NCBI GenBank assembly: GCA_001002285.1
Contig: LCLX01000001.1
Coordinates: 380,895-421,066 of the forward strand
Source of the DNA: Microgenomates group bacterium GW2011_GWC1_46_15
GTDB taxonomy: Bacteria > Patescibacteriota > Microgenomatia > UBA1400 > UBA12028
Reading direction: 5' to 3'
Length of the DNA: 40,172 bases
Made by a program: the position numbers and the translations under genes. Position 1 is the stretch's first letter. Every line of letters starts with the position of its first letter. The notes beneath the pieces were generated by a model. The model ran no database searches. It was given only the letters and a program-made list of their open reading frames with translations, and had not been told where the DNA came from. This document shows positions 19,057 through 27,331 of this stretch, in pieces.

Positions 19057-20567
19057 GGCGGTGGTGTCGGTTTTTCTTTTCTTGCTGAAAGAATAGTATT
19101 AAATATTTTTTGGTTAAACGGTTTACTTACGAGAATAAATCCGAACATGATCCCAGTGTACACTCCTCCAAAGAGTATATATTGATAAAAATTATATGGT
19201 TGGAGATTGAATACGCGCGTAAGTGTGAAAAGAAGTACCGCGAACAATGCAAGCTCTCCATAAAACACGATGGGGTAGCGAAAGGCAATGATGTGTGAAA
19301 TGACCTTACCCAGGAGAAGAACAGAACAGCATTGTATGAGGACAGCGGCAACAACTGCCCCAACAACGCCATATGTATAAATGAGTATAGAGCTTAAAAC
19401 GATATTTATAATGGCAAGAAAAAGCGCAATATGTAGTCTCTTTTTAACAAGGCCGATACCAGCAGCAATCGTTGTAAAATAACTTGATAAAGAAGAAAAG
19501 AATGAAACAACGATCGCAATCATTAATGGAATCGTACCAAGTTCTGTCCACTGTTTACCAAATAAAAGACCAATTGTTTCTTTTGGGAAAAGAAAAACAA
19601 AAATTCCAAAATATGCCGTAACGAGAGGAACAATTTTTAAGATTGATTGCATAAGATATAACATTTGAGCCATTCCGCCTTTTTCTTCAAGATGCGAGAC
19701 AAGGGGAAAGAAAAAAGAGTTGATCGGATATAGAAAAATTCCTGAAATTGCCGCAATGGGCATGACAACGCTGTACACTCCGACTTCCCGGACGGTTTTA
19801 AATAGCGTCAAGAAGAAAATATCTGTTGAGATAATAAATGTATAAATTGATGTTGTAAACAATGTCGGTAGCGCGTACGCGAACATTTTTTTACATAAAC
19901 CCTTGTCCCAGGTTGTCTTTAGTACAACGGAAGCATGTTTTTTATAAAGTATATATGTATATGCTAACGAAGTAATAAGATATGCTCCGGACCACGCTAA
20001 CGCATAATACAAAACGCGTGGAACATCAAAAAACCAAAAGAATAATGAAAAAACGAGTATAGAAAATAGTGAGCTAGTCTGAATTGAAGAATAAATATGT
20101 TCTTTTTGAAGTCCTAAAAACAATTTTTGTATTGATGAAATAAAACTATTTGTAATAAAATATACACAAAAAATATATATAAGGTACTCAGCCATCGGAT
20201 TCTTAAAATACACAAGCGCAAGCCATTTCGCGGAAAAGAAAAGCACGATAGAAAATAACATCGACGTTCCAAATTCAATATACCGGTCATATGCGTGAAT
20301 GTTCCAGACAGACTGTTTGTCTCCTTTTGCAAGAAATTTTGGAATGAAATAGGCCGCGCTTAATCCAAATCCAAGGTCGTTATATGTGATAAGAGTAGCA
20401 AACAGAGCTAATACGGCATAAAACAACCCATACATCTCTATTGAAAGGGTTCTGGACAGCAGGAGCCGGAAAGCGTATCCAAGTGGAGATGCAAGAAAGC
20501 TAAAGAAGAGGACAATCATTCCTCCGCGCAAAACTCGTTGTGTGAGTGGGTGAGTGTATTCTTCCAT
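19035..20567 (-). CDS. oligosaccharide flippase / polysaccharide biosynthesis membrane protein (Wzx/MATE-like)
   Basis: 510 aa, many TM segments, N-term GGMIVLFFSFLASPLGYAFRLLLSRTLSIEMYGLFYAVLALFATL typical of Wzx-type flippases. Confidence 0.9.
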   Translation of the reverse strand: MEEYTHPLTQRVLRGGMIVLFFSFLASPLGYAFRLLLSRTLSIEMYGLFYAVLALFATLITYNDLGFGLSAAYFIPKFLAKGDKQSVWNIHAYDRYIEFGTSMLFSIVLFFSAKWLALVYFKNPMAEYLIYIFCVYFITNSFISSIQKLFLGLQKEHIYSSIQTSSLFSILVFSLFFWFFDVPRVLYYALAWSGAYLITSLAYTYILYKKHASVVLKTTWDKGLCKKMFAYALPTLFTTSIYTFIISTDIFFLTLFKTVREVGVYSVVMPIAAISGIFLYPINSFFFPLVSHLEEKGGMAQMLYLMQSILKIVPLVTAYFGIFVFLFPKETIGLLFGKQWTELGTIPLMIAIVVSFFSSLSSYFTTIAAGIGLVKKRLHIALFLAIINIVLSSILIYTYGVVGAVVAAVLIQCCSVLLLGKVISHIIAFRYPIVFYGELALFAVLLFTLTRVFNLQPYNFYQYILFGGVYTGIMFGFILVSKPFNQKIFNTILSARKEKPTPPPYPDPFT

Positions 20568-21394
20568 TATTTTTCTGCCAAACCCGTTGTTATGGCTCCT
20601 TTATAAAAACAATAAAGTATCCACTTTAAAAGAAATAATTTCGTTCTCCACGGTATGTAACGCAAACCTGGAAAAGATATTTTTCGTAAAATATTCCAAG
20701 CCTCATTGATCTGGCTATCATCTTCGACCCTTGTAGTACACTTGATGTATTGAAAACCCTCTTTTATGAACATATCCTTGAGCGGTTTGGGTGGAAGAAG
20801 CGTAAGGTGTTCCGGTAAAAGCATATACCAAGTATTCCCCATGACTTGAGATTGTACGCTTTCTGGATTTGGAGTTTCAACATATACGATTCCCTGAGGT
20901 TGAAGTACCCTGTGAAACTCCCGAAGCGTTGCTTGAACATCCAGTGGGGAAAGATGCTCCAGTGTTTGCAGGGAGATAATCATGTGAAATGTGTTTTTGG
21001 GGAAAAGTATCTTTGTCAACGACCCCTTAGAAAAAGCAACAGACGGGGGTAAATCTTTCTTTATGGTTTCATCGATATCCATCCCGAATAACTTCATTGG
21101 AATTTTTGTTTTTGTATGAATATCTAATAGCGCTCGTAGCGCAACACCATCTCCACATCCGGCATCTAAAATAAAAAGAGTTTGTTTTGGATAAAGACGA
21201 TGGGTGCGTTGAACAATCGGGAGCAGTATATTGAAAAAAGAGGTGCGCAATATATGTTTACGGTCTGTATAAAATTTTTTCTGTTGCGCATTACGTTTTG
21301 TTGTATACCCCGTATAAGAAATTTTTTGAAGAGGAGTATTCCTTACATAATATCCTTTGTGTTTTGTGAACTGTGAAAATTGATGGTGTTTCAT
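20567..21394 (-). CDS. SAM-dependent methyltransferase
   Basis: LFILDAGCGDGVALRALLD, MIISLQTLEHLSPLDVQATLREFHRVLQPQGIVYVETPNPES. Start ambiguous (21421 or 21394). Confidence 0.88.
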   Translation of the reverse strand: MKHHQFSQFTKHKGYYVRNTPLQKISYTGYTTKRNAQQKKFYTDRKHILRTSFFNILLPIVQRTHRLYPKQTLFILDAGCGDGVALRALLDIHTKTKIPMKLFGMDIDETIKKDLPPSVAFSKGSLTKILFPKNTFHMIISLQTLEHLSPLDVQATLREFHRVLQPQGIVYVETPNPESVQSQVMGNTWYMLLPEHLTLLPPKPLKDMFIKEGFQYIKCTTRVEDDSQINEAWNILRKISFPGLRYIPWRTKLFLLKWILYCFYKGAITTGLAEK

Positions 21395-21398
21395 AAAT

Positions 21399-22964
21399 TT
21401 ATCTGCAAGAAAATACTTCAAACTGCGTATTTCCGAATAAATCAGTTATATCTGTCTGTGTATATTGTGGCACATTCGAGAGAATCTTTCGAAGATTGGA
21501 GTCTGCCAAGGAAAACTTAGCAAGTGACGTTGGCCGTAAAATGATAGGCGCACATACCTTGGTTAATGGAGAGAGAATCTGTTCAATCAACGGATCATTC
21601 TGTTGGTTGGTGACAAAAGCGACTTCATGAATATCAAGTTTGCCGTTAGAAAGGAAGAGAAGTTGTGTTGCTATTCCCCAATCTCCAACAACAATGGGTA
21701 CGTTTTCATGCCTTACACGTTCGTAGAGTGGATAGATTGCACAGGTAAATGACCCCCTTCCACAAGTAGTTTTTCCTAAAGAATCAAAAGAGATATATGT
21801 CGAAAGAAAAATGATGAGATACATAGCAAAAATGCCATACAGGATAGATCGGCGTTTGAGGTGAGAGCAAAAAAGCGCAAGTGCAAGTTGTGGGATGGGA
21901 TAGATAAGTAAGCGGTGGTATGAAAAAATAAGTCCCTTATAACTCATATACACGATGAAAAAAATGAAAAAACTTATACCAATCCACACATGCTTTGATT
22001 GCTTTATTGTTTTATATGCTGATAAAAACCAGAGAAGTATACAAAAAACTGCTAGAACAGATATCATTTTGGGAAAAGTCGGAACTATTTCAAAAACGTA
22101 GGAAAATGTTTCCGGAATCTGGAGTTGGAAAAAGAATCCATGAAGTTTTTCGATGTATGCCGCAAGAGTAAAGCCTTGCAGTTTTTGTGCTGTTGCAAAA
22201 ACGTTTATCCACGCTGAACGAACATAGTAGAGGAGGGGGGAAACCGCTACAAACATTCCCGCAAGAACAGATATTGTATTGCGCAGATTTATTCCATGTA
22301 TAAGTTTAGAAAAATGATGAAGATATATGTGTTGAATAAATAGAGCCAGTGCAATCGAACCTATCCAAAAGACTGCATCGAGTTTTGTATATATGTTTAA
22401 CCCGGCGAAAAAACCAAGAAGAAAGAAAATAATTTTCCCAATCTTTCTTTTTGTGTACAACACATGAAAAAGAAATAAGAGAAATATCGCTTTGAGAAAA
22501 AATGGAAACACGCTTGTCCGATCAAGACGTTGTGTAAGAAGAAACTGCGCGTCAAACACGAGAAAAAATAATGTATAGAGCGCTATTTTTTTACCAAAAA
22601 TCTTCCATATACTTATCGCTAGAATGCAAAGCGACGTTCCAACAAAAAGGATATTCGCCATCCGTATAGCTTGAACGGAGGGCATAAGAAAGGTAAAAAT
22701 GACTCTGGGAATAAACGCCATCGGGGCTCCAATGTATGGAGAAAGCATAATGGGAATGCATCTGTTTCCGATGTGTACTGCATAGGAAAGAAATATGTCC
22801 GGATGCGGGCATCCTAGTGCGGCATTTGCTGTTAGTATTTCGTCGTACTCTAGCCCAACACGAAGATATCCATAGAATGAAAAGGCGAAAAACAACGCAA
22901 GCAAAATTACCGCAATAATGATGGAAAATTTATTAGAATGGTATTTTTGAAGGATATTTTTCAT
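21399..22964 (-). CDS. multi-pass membrane protein, GT-C (GT39-like) glycosyltransferase candidate
   Basis: 521 aa, many TMs, N-terminal YLRVGLEYDEILTANAAL with acidic residues in first extracytoplasmic loop, FDAQFLLTQRLDRTSVFPFF. Confidence 0.65.
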   Translation of the reverse strand: MKNILQKYHSNKFSIIIAVILLALFFAFSFYGYLRVGLEYDEILTANAALGCPHPDIFLSYAVHIGNRCIPIMLSPYIGAPMAFIPRVIFTFLMPSVQAIRMANILFVGTSLCILAISIWKIFGKKIALYTLFFLVFDAQFLLTQRLDRTSVFPFFLKAIFLLFLFHVLYTKRKIGKIIFFLLGFFAGLNIYTKLDAVFWIGSIALALFIQHIYLHHFSKLIHGINLRNTISVLAGMFVAVSPLLYYVRSAWINVFATAQKLQGFTLAAYIEKLHGFFFQLQIPETFSYVFEIVPTFPKMISVLAVFCILLWFLSAYKTIKQSKHVWIGISFFIFFIVYMSYKGLIFSYHRLLIYPIPQLALALFCSHLKRRSILYGIFAMYLIIFLSTYISFDSLGKTTCGRGSFTCAIYPLYERVRHENVPIVVGDWGIATQLLFLSNGKLDIHEVAFVTNQQNDPLIEQILSPLTKVCAPIILRPTSLAKFSLADSNLRKILSNVPQYTQTDITDLFGNTQFEVFSCR

Positions 22965-24808
22965 TGCGTTAATACATACTTCTCATTTTGAAACAGAATA
23001 CGGTGTTTTTGAGTATATTCTTGATACGTGGGTTCGGGTGATGTTGTGTCATAAAGAACGTTATTTGAGGTAGGAAGAGCGGGACAGTCTTTTTCTAACA
23101 GCGTTGGGCAAAGCTGAGCGCACGCGCCTACGGTATTTGCAACAAAGTACGAAGTAGATCGGACATTTGTTGTTACGAGAGTGCATGGAAGATTTTTTTT
23201 AATATGTTGAACGAGTGCACAATCTCCTTCATCTTGAATGACCCAATACCGTTGTATGTTCCATGTATTTGCGGTAAGAAAAAAGTATAACGATGGGATA
23301 ATGCCGGAAAATACTAAAACAACTGAAATCATTTTTATAAAACCGCGTTTTTCCCTAAGGACTCCATAGTATATACAAATGAATGTTGTCCAAAAAAATG
23401 TTGGACGCAAAAGTTTGTTTAGGGCAAGTGAGGATGAGTCTATTTGGCCAAAATATGCTACGGAGAGGAAAGCCAACATAACTGTGAAAAAAAAGATTGA
23501 CCAAATACGATCTTTTCGTTCCATAATAATTTGGCGAATAAGCAGGAATAATGCAAAAGCCCACAATACTCCAATACCACGTATGGTTGAAAAGTTTTGT
23601 ATTGACGCGTATGCGGGCATAAGCGTTGCGTCTTTTGCATACGGAAAACCCCATAATAGTGGTTCACGTATGTGGACAAGTCTGACGATAATGTTTCTAA
23701 CATATTCAGATTGGATGAGTGCGAGCGCAATCAATCCACAAGCAACGACAATCTTAAATATATGGAAATATGTTATATGAAATGTTTTTCTGTTTAAAAG
23801 GAATGACCATCCAAGAAATACCACGATACTCACAACGTATGTTAAAAGAAAAGCCTTATTTATGACATTAAGCGCGGTCGTAGAAAAAAGAAGAAAAAGT
23901 AAGAAGGGCACATGAAACTTCGCTTTTCCTTCCCCATATAAGGTAATGAAAAAGAAAAAATATACGAGAAAGAAAATGAGACCGAACCAAGTTAATCCTG
24001 CCAGTTCATAGAAAATTGGCGTGTACAGTAGTTGGTATGAGGTGTGGAGAAATACATTTGATGAAAAAATATCGAAGAAAAAAAGACTAGGACCGGAAAA
24101 TAAACAAGCAAACGCAATAAGACCAGCCACCCAAAACTTCCGAATGTGAAATATCTGCATAAATATTACCGCAAATAATGGAATAATCGGGAGAAATAAT
24201 GTGAGTTTTGTCAGATCAAGCGCAGATTCTACCGATATGTTGTACATGATCTTCGTAAGAATGACGGGAAAATATAATCCAACATGGTAATACTCATTGA
24301 GTATATTTCTTGGAGAGTACGGATCAATAAACGGATATGTGTTATTTTCCAAAAACAATTGAATAACGGCGTGGTGCTGATACTCATCATGTATTCCGTT
24401 TTTATACGTGAAATTAAAAAGCATGAGTGCGGAAAATATGGTAACGCCTGCTAAAAAAACAAGAGCATTACTCGATTTTCTTAATGGAGCTAAAAGACGG
24501 AATATTTCTTCTTTTCTTTTATAAAGTTGAATGAGTCCGAATACTGTATAACCAGAAAAGGACGCAATAAGCGTTTCGATAGGCTTTGGAGTGATATAGA
24601 GCAGATAGTACGCGGTAACAATAAAAAACCCGATTGAAATGTACGGAAGAAAAAGAAGTTTGAGCAAAGAAAGCCGTTCTTTCCCATAGATCCACAGACA
24701 GCCGCTGGAAATTAAAAGAAGAAATACGCTTGCGCCGAATATATACGGAAGAAACTCTGGAAGTAAAAAAATTGTGTGAGTAAAAATAATCCTAAGAGTT
24801 TCTAGCAT
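22961..24808 (-). CDS. large multi-pass membrane protein, possible GT-C transferase or polymerase
   Basis: 615 aa, many TMs, NGIHDEYQHHAVIQLFLENNTYPFIDPYSPRNILNEYYHVGLYFP loop. Confidence 0.6.
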   Translation of the reverse strand: MLETLRIIFTHTIFLLPEFLPYIFGASVFLLLISSGCLWIYGKERLSLLKLLFLPYISIGFFIVTAYYLLYITPKPIETLIASFSGYTVFGLIQLYKRKEEIFRLLAPLRKSSNALVFLAGVTIFSALMLFNFTYKNGIHDEYQHHAVIQLFLENNTYPFIDPYSPRNILNEYYHVGLYFPVILTKIMYNISVESALDLTKLTLFLPIIPLFAVIFMQIFHIRKFWVAGLIAFACLFSGPSLFFFDIFSSNVFLHTSYQLLYTPIFYELAGLTWFGLIFFLVYFFFFITLYGEGKAKFHVPFLLFLLFSTTALNVINKAFLLTYVVSIVVFLGWSFLLNRKTFHITYFHIFKIVVACGLIALALIQSEYVRNIIVRLVHIREPLLWGFPYAKDATLMPAYASIQNFSTIRGIGVLWAFALFLLIRQIIMERKDRIWSIFFFTVMLAFLSVAYFGQIDSSSLALNKLLRPTFFWTTFICIYYGVLREKRGFIKMISVVLVFSGIIPSLYFFLTANTWNIQRYWVIQDEGDCALVQHIKKNLPCTLVTTNVRSTSYFVANTVGACAQLCPTLLEKDCPALPTSNNVLYDTTSPEPTYQEYTQKHRILFQNEKYVLTQ

Positions 24809-24811
24809 TGG

Positions 24812-25732
24812 TTATGAGTGTAACTTCCTTTGAATTCTCCAATATATATTCAGCGGAAACCTCGAGTGTGTCATCAAATAATGGGCTCTCCAGAAGCGTA
24901 ATTTTTTCCTCATCGTACGTAATCCCGCTGACACCTGTTGAGCAGTATCTTTTTCTTCTGGGAAACCCTCTCGCTCTGCCTGTTTTATTGTAATGAGCAT
25001 ATTGTACATTCCTTGGAGCAAAGAGAGTCCAACGCCCCTCAAGCCTCCATCAATGCCATTTAGACCGAGAAGTCTTCGTTCAAACTCAGAAAAAAAAGAA
25101 TTTATAAGTACTTCCGAAGTAATGTGTTTTTTGGGAGACTGTTCTTGTTCTAAAGTTGTGTATCGATTCATGCGGGAAACAAACTCCTCTACGGTGTTGT
25201 AGTTGGCATGGACGATTGCATACTTTAGCTGTGGAGGAAGAAATACGGTTTTCCCCATCGGTTTGGGGTTTTTGTGAACTTTTCCGCCCCATTCTGCATG
25301 ACCTTGTTTAAAAAGCCTGAGTTGATAATCTGGCCACCACCCCGCGTACTTTACCCAGTCTCCCCAGATGATGTTTTTTCTTGGGAAGTAGTAACAATCT
25401 CCGAGTAATGCTTCTGGAACTTTCCCCATAAGGATAGATTGGATAAAAGAACATGTTTCAGGTTCTAAATACTCATCGGCATCTAGCACAAGAATCCATG
25501 GATGATGCGCTTTCGAAAGGCCAAAATTTCTTGCGGGATCAGCGTATCCAATGTCTTTATATGAAAAAATACTTTTTGTGTACTGTTTCGCAAGAGCAAC
25601 GGTATTATCCGTACTCTGCATATCAACAATAATGATCTCATCGGCAAGATTTTTTACGCTCTCTAACGTTTTCATCAGTGTTGATGCAACGTTTTTCGTA
25701 TGAATAACCAAAGAAAGGGGGGGAAACTTCAT
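24812..25732 (-). CDS. glycosyltransferase family 2 (WaaE/KdtX-like)
   Basis: PLSLVIHTKNVASTLMKTLESVKNLADEIIIVDMQSTDNTVALAKQY, ARNFGLSKAHHPWILVLDADEYL, WGGKVHKNP. Confidence 0.93.
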   Translation of the reverse strand: MKFPPLSLVIHTKNVASTLMKTLESVKNLADEIIIVDMQSTDNTVALAKQYTKSIFSYKDIGYADPARNFGLSKAHHPWILVLDADEYLEPETCSFIQSILMGKVPEALLGDCYYFPRKNIIWGDWVKYAGWWPDYQLRLFKQGHAEWGGKVHKNPKPMGKTVFLPPQLKYAIVHANYNTVEEFVSRMNRYTTLEQEQSPKKHITSEVLINSFFSEFERRLLGLNGIDGGLRGVGLSLLQGMYNMLITIKQAEREGFPEEKDTAQQVSAGLRTMRKKLRFWRAHYLMTHSRFPLNIYWRIQRKLHS

Positions 25733-25738
25733 GCTTTC

Positions 25739-25747
25739 ATTTTAGCA
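25739..25747 (-). promoter_or_regulatory. extended -10 element TGCTAAAAT, 6 nt upstream of the ATG at 25732
   Basis: Reverse complement of attttagca in the 42-nt gap between wzt and the GT2 gene. Confidence 0.45.
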
Positions 25748-25774
25748 TCACAGTTTCTACAATAACCACAACTA

Positions 25775-26503
25775 TCATAATGTATGGTACTCGGAGAGAA
25801 CGGATCGGGGATCCCCATCTTTTATAAGTTTTCCATTTTGTAAAAGGAGTGCTCTCTCACAGAAATCTAAAACGGATTCTTCATTATGGCTTACATAAAT
25901 GATCGTTTTTTTCCGATCTTTTTTTATCGCATGAAGACGGTCAAGACATTTTTTTTGAAATTTAAAATCCCCAACCGCCAGTATTTCATCTATAAGCAGA
26001 ATGTTTGCGTTTGTATGGATCGCGATAGAAAATCCTAATCTCATATACATTCCCGATGAATACTTCTTGACCGGCACATGGATGAACTCTCCGAGTTCGC
26101 TAAACTCTATGATTTGGTCAAGTTCTTTTTCAACTTCTTTTTTATGCATTCCAAGAATTGCTGCATTTAAAAAAATGTTTTCATATCCCGAAAGCTCTGG
26201 ATGGAAGCCCGCTCCAAGTTCAATGAGGGGTGCCACTCTTCCTCGTACAGCGACAGTTCCTTTGGTGGGATATGTTACCCCGGCAATAAGTTTGAGGATT
26301 GTTGATTTTCCTGCGCCATTTTTTCCAATAATGCCAACCGTTTCCCCTTCGCGAATTTCAAAAGAAAGATCGTGGAAAACGGTATATTTTTTTGTTAACG
26401 ATTTTCCTCTTAGAAGGTTTGGAATAACTTCTTTAAATGTCCGGTCTTCCTGTAGGTAAAAATCTTTATGAACATGCTGGAAGGTGATGGCGGGATTTGG
26501 CAT
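25775..26503 (-). CDS. wzt: polysaccharide ABC exporter ATPase (Wzt/TagH-like, no C-terminal carbohydrate-binding domain)
   Basis: Walker A GIIGKNGAGKSTILK, signature KYSSGMYMRLGFSIAIH, Walker B ILLIDEILAVGD, H-loop SHN. Start set at 26503 (SD AAGGA upstream) not 26614. Confidence 0.94.
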   Translation of the reverse strand: MPNPAITFQHVHKDFYLQEDRTFKEVIPNLLRGKSLTKKYTVFHDLSFEIREGETVGIIGKNGAGKSTILKLIAGVTYPTKGTVAVRGRVAPLIELGAGFHPELSGYENIFLNAAILGMHKKEVEKELDQIIEFSELGEFIHVPVKKYSSGMYMRLGFSIAIHTNANILLIDEILAVGDFKFQKKCLDRLHAIKKDRKKTIIYVSHNEESVLDFCERALLLQNGKLIKDGDPRSVLSEYHTL

Positions 26504-26511
26504 AGTGTTCC

Positions 26512-27300
26512 TTAAGCAACATCGGCAAATGTGCGCTCCGCTTTTTTGAATATAAAAAATCCGACAAAGAAAATAACGATGGCGATACCAAGAGACCATA
26601 CAATGATTGTCCACTCAAATGGATCATGAAAAAGGGCTGAACGGTATCCCTCCATAAACCCAACCATGGGATTGAGTTTATAAAGCCATACATATTGAGA
26701 TGGTACTAAGGAAAGCGGGTACACAATAGGCGTCATGTACATCCACAGCATAAGAAGAAGGTTGGCAAGGTATTGAATATCTCTATAAAACAAGTTAGAC
26801 GTGGAGAATATGAAAGAAATACCAACGGTAAAAAGAAGTTGACCTGCTAGTAATGGAACAACCCACAAAGACGTTGTTGAAAAAGGTACGTGAAGAATCA
26901 TCATAAACAATGAAAAAATGATGGCGGAAATAAAAAAGTCAACAAATTTTGCTAACACAATGGCATAAATAATAATTTCTCTGGGAAAAGCGACTTTACG
27001 GAGGAGAGATGAGTTATCAACAAGTCCTTGTGTTGCGGTAAATATGGATCCCTGAAATAAGCCCCAAGGGAGAAGCGCCGCATAGAGGAAAATAATATAG
27101 GGGATATTATTTGTTGAAAATCGGAAAATCACCGAAAATACGAATGAATACACCAACAGCTGTGATAAGGGATTGAGAATAACCCACGCGTATCCAATGA
27201 ATGACTGTTTATATCTCGCCTTGATTTCCCGCTGTGTAAGCTGCAGAAGAAGATATTTGTAATGCGTGAAGGGGAAAACAAGTGTTTTTAGAAAAGTCAT
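26512..27300 (-). CDS. wzm: polysaccharide ABC exporter permease (ABC-2 type, Wzm/TagG-like)
   Basis: LTQREIKARYKQSFIGYAWVILNPLSQLLVYSFVFSVIFRF...; start 27300 or 27327 (27300 preferred because of -10-like element 6 nt upstream). Confidence 0.93.
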   Translation of the reverse strand: MTFLKTLVFPFTHYKYLLLQLTQREIKARYKQSFIGYAWVILNPLSQLLVYSFVFSVIFRFSTNNIPYIIFLYAALLPWGLFQGSIFTATQGLVDNSSLLRKVAFPREIIIYAIVLAKFVDFFISAIIFSLFMMILHVPFSTTSLWVVPLLAGQLLFTVGISFIFSTSNLFYRDIQYLANLLLMLWMYMTPIVYPLSLVPSQYVWLYKLNPMVGFMEGYRSALFHDPFEWTIIVWSLGIAIVIFFVGFFIFKKAERTFADVA

Positions 27301-27306
27301 AGTTTT

Positions 27307-27312
27307 AGTATA
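27307..27312 (-). promoter_or_regulatory. -10-like TATACT, 6 nt upstream of the ATG at 27300
   Basis: Reverse complement of agtata; followed by AAAACT then ATG (wzm). Confidence 0.35.
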
Positions 27313-27331
27313 TAACGGGAACGACATATAT

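Noticed and set aside
23379-23780. 133-aa + ORF within the 615-aa minus membrane protein
   Set aside because: Shadow of a TM-rich gene; no motif support.
26001-26459. 152-aa ORF antisense to the Wzt ATPase
   Set aside because: The opposite strand has complete Walker A/B and ABC signature motifs; this is a shadow frame.
26504-26614. 37-aa N-terminal extension of the Wzt ORF
   Set aside because: Cys-rich extension overlaps wzm; internal ATG at 26503 has a Shine-Dalgarno and the typical Wzt N-terminus.
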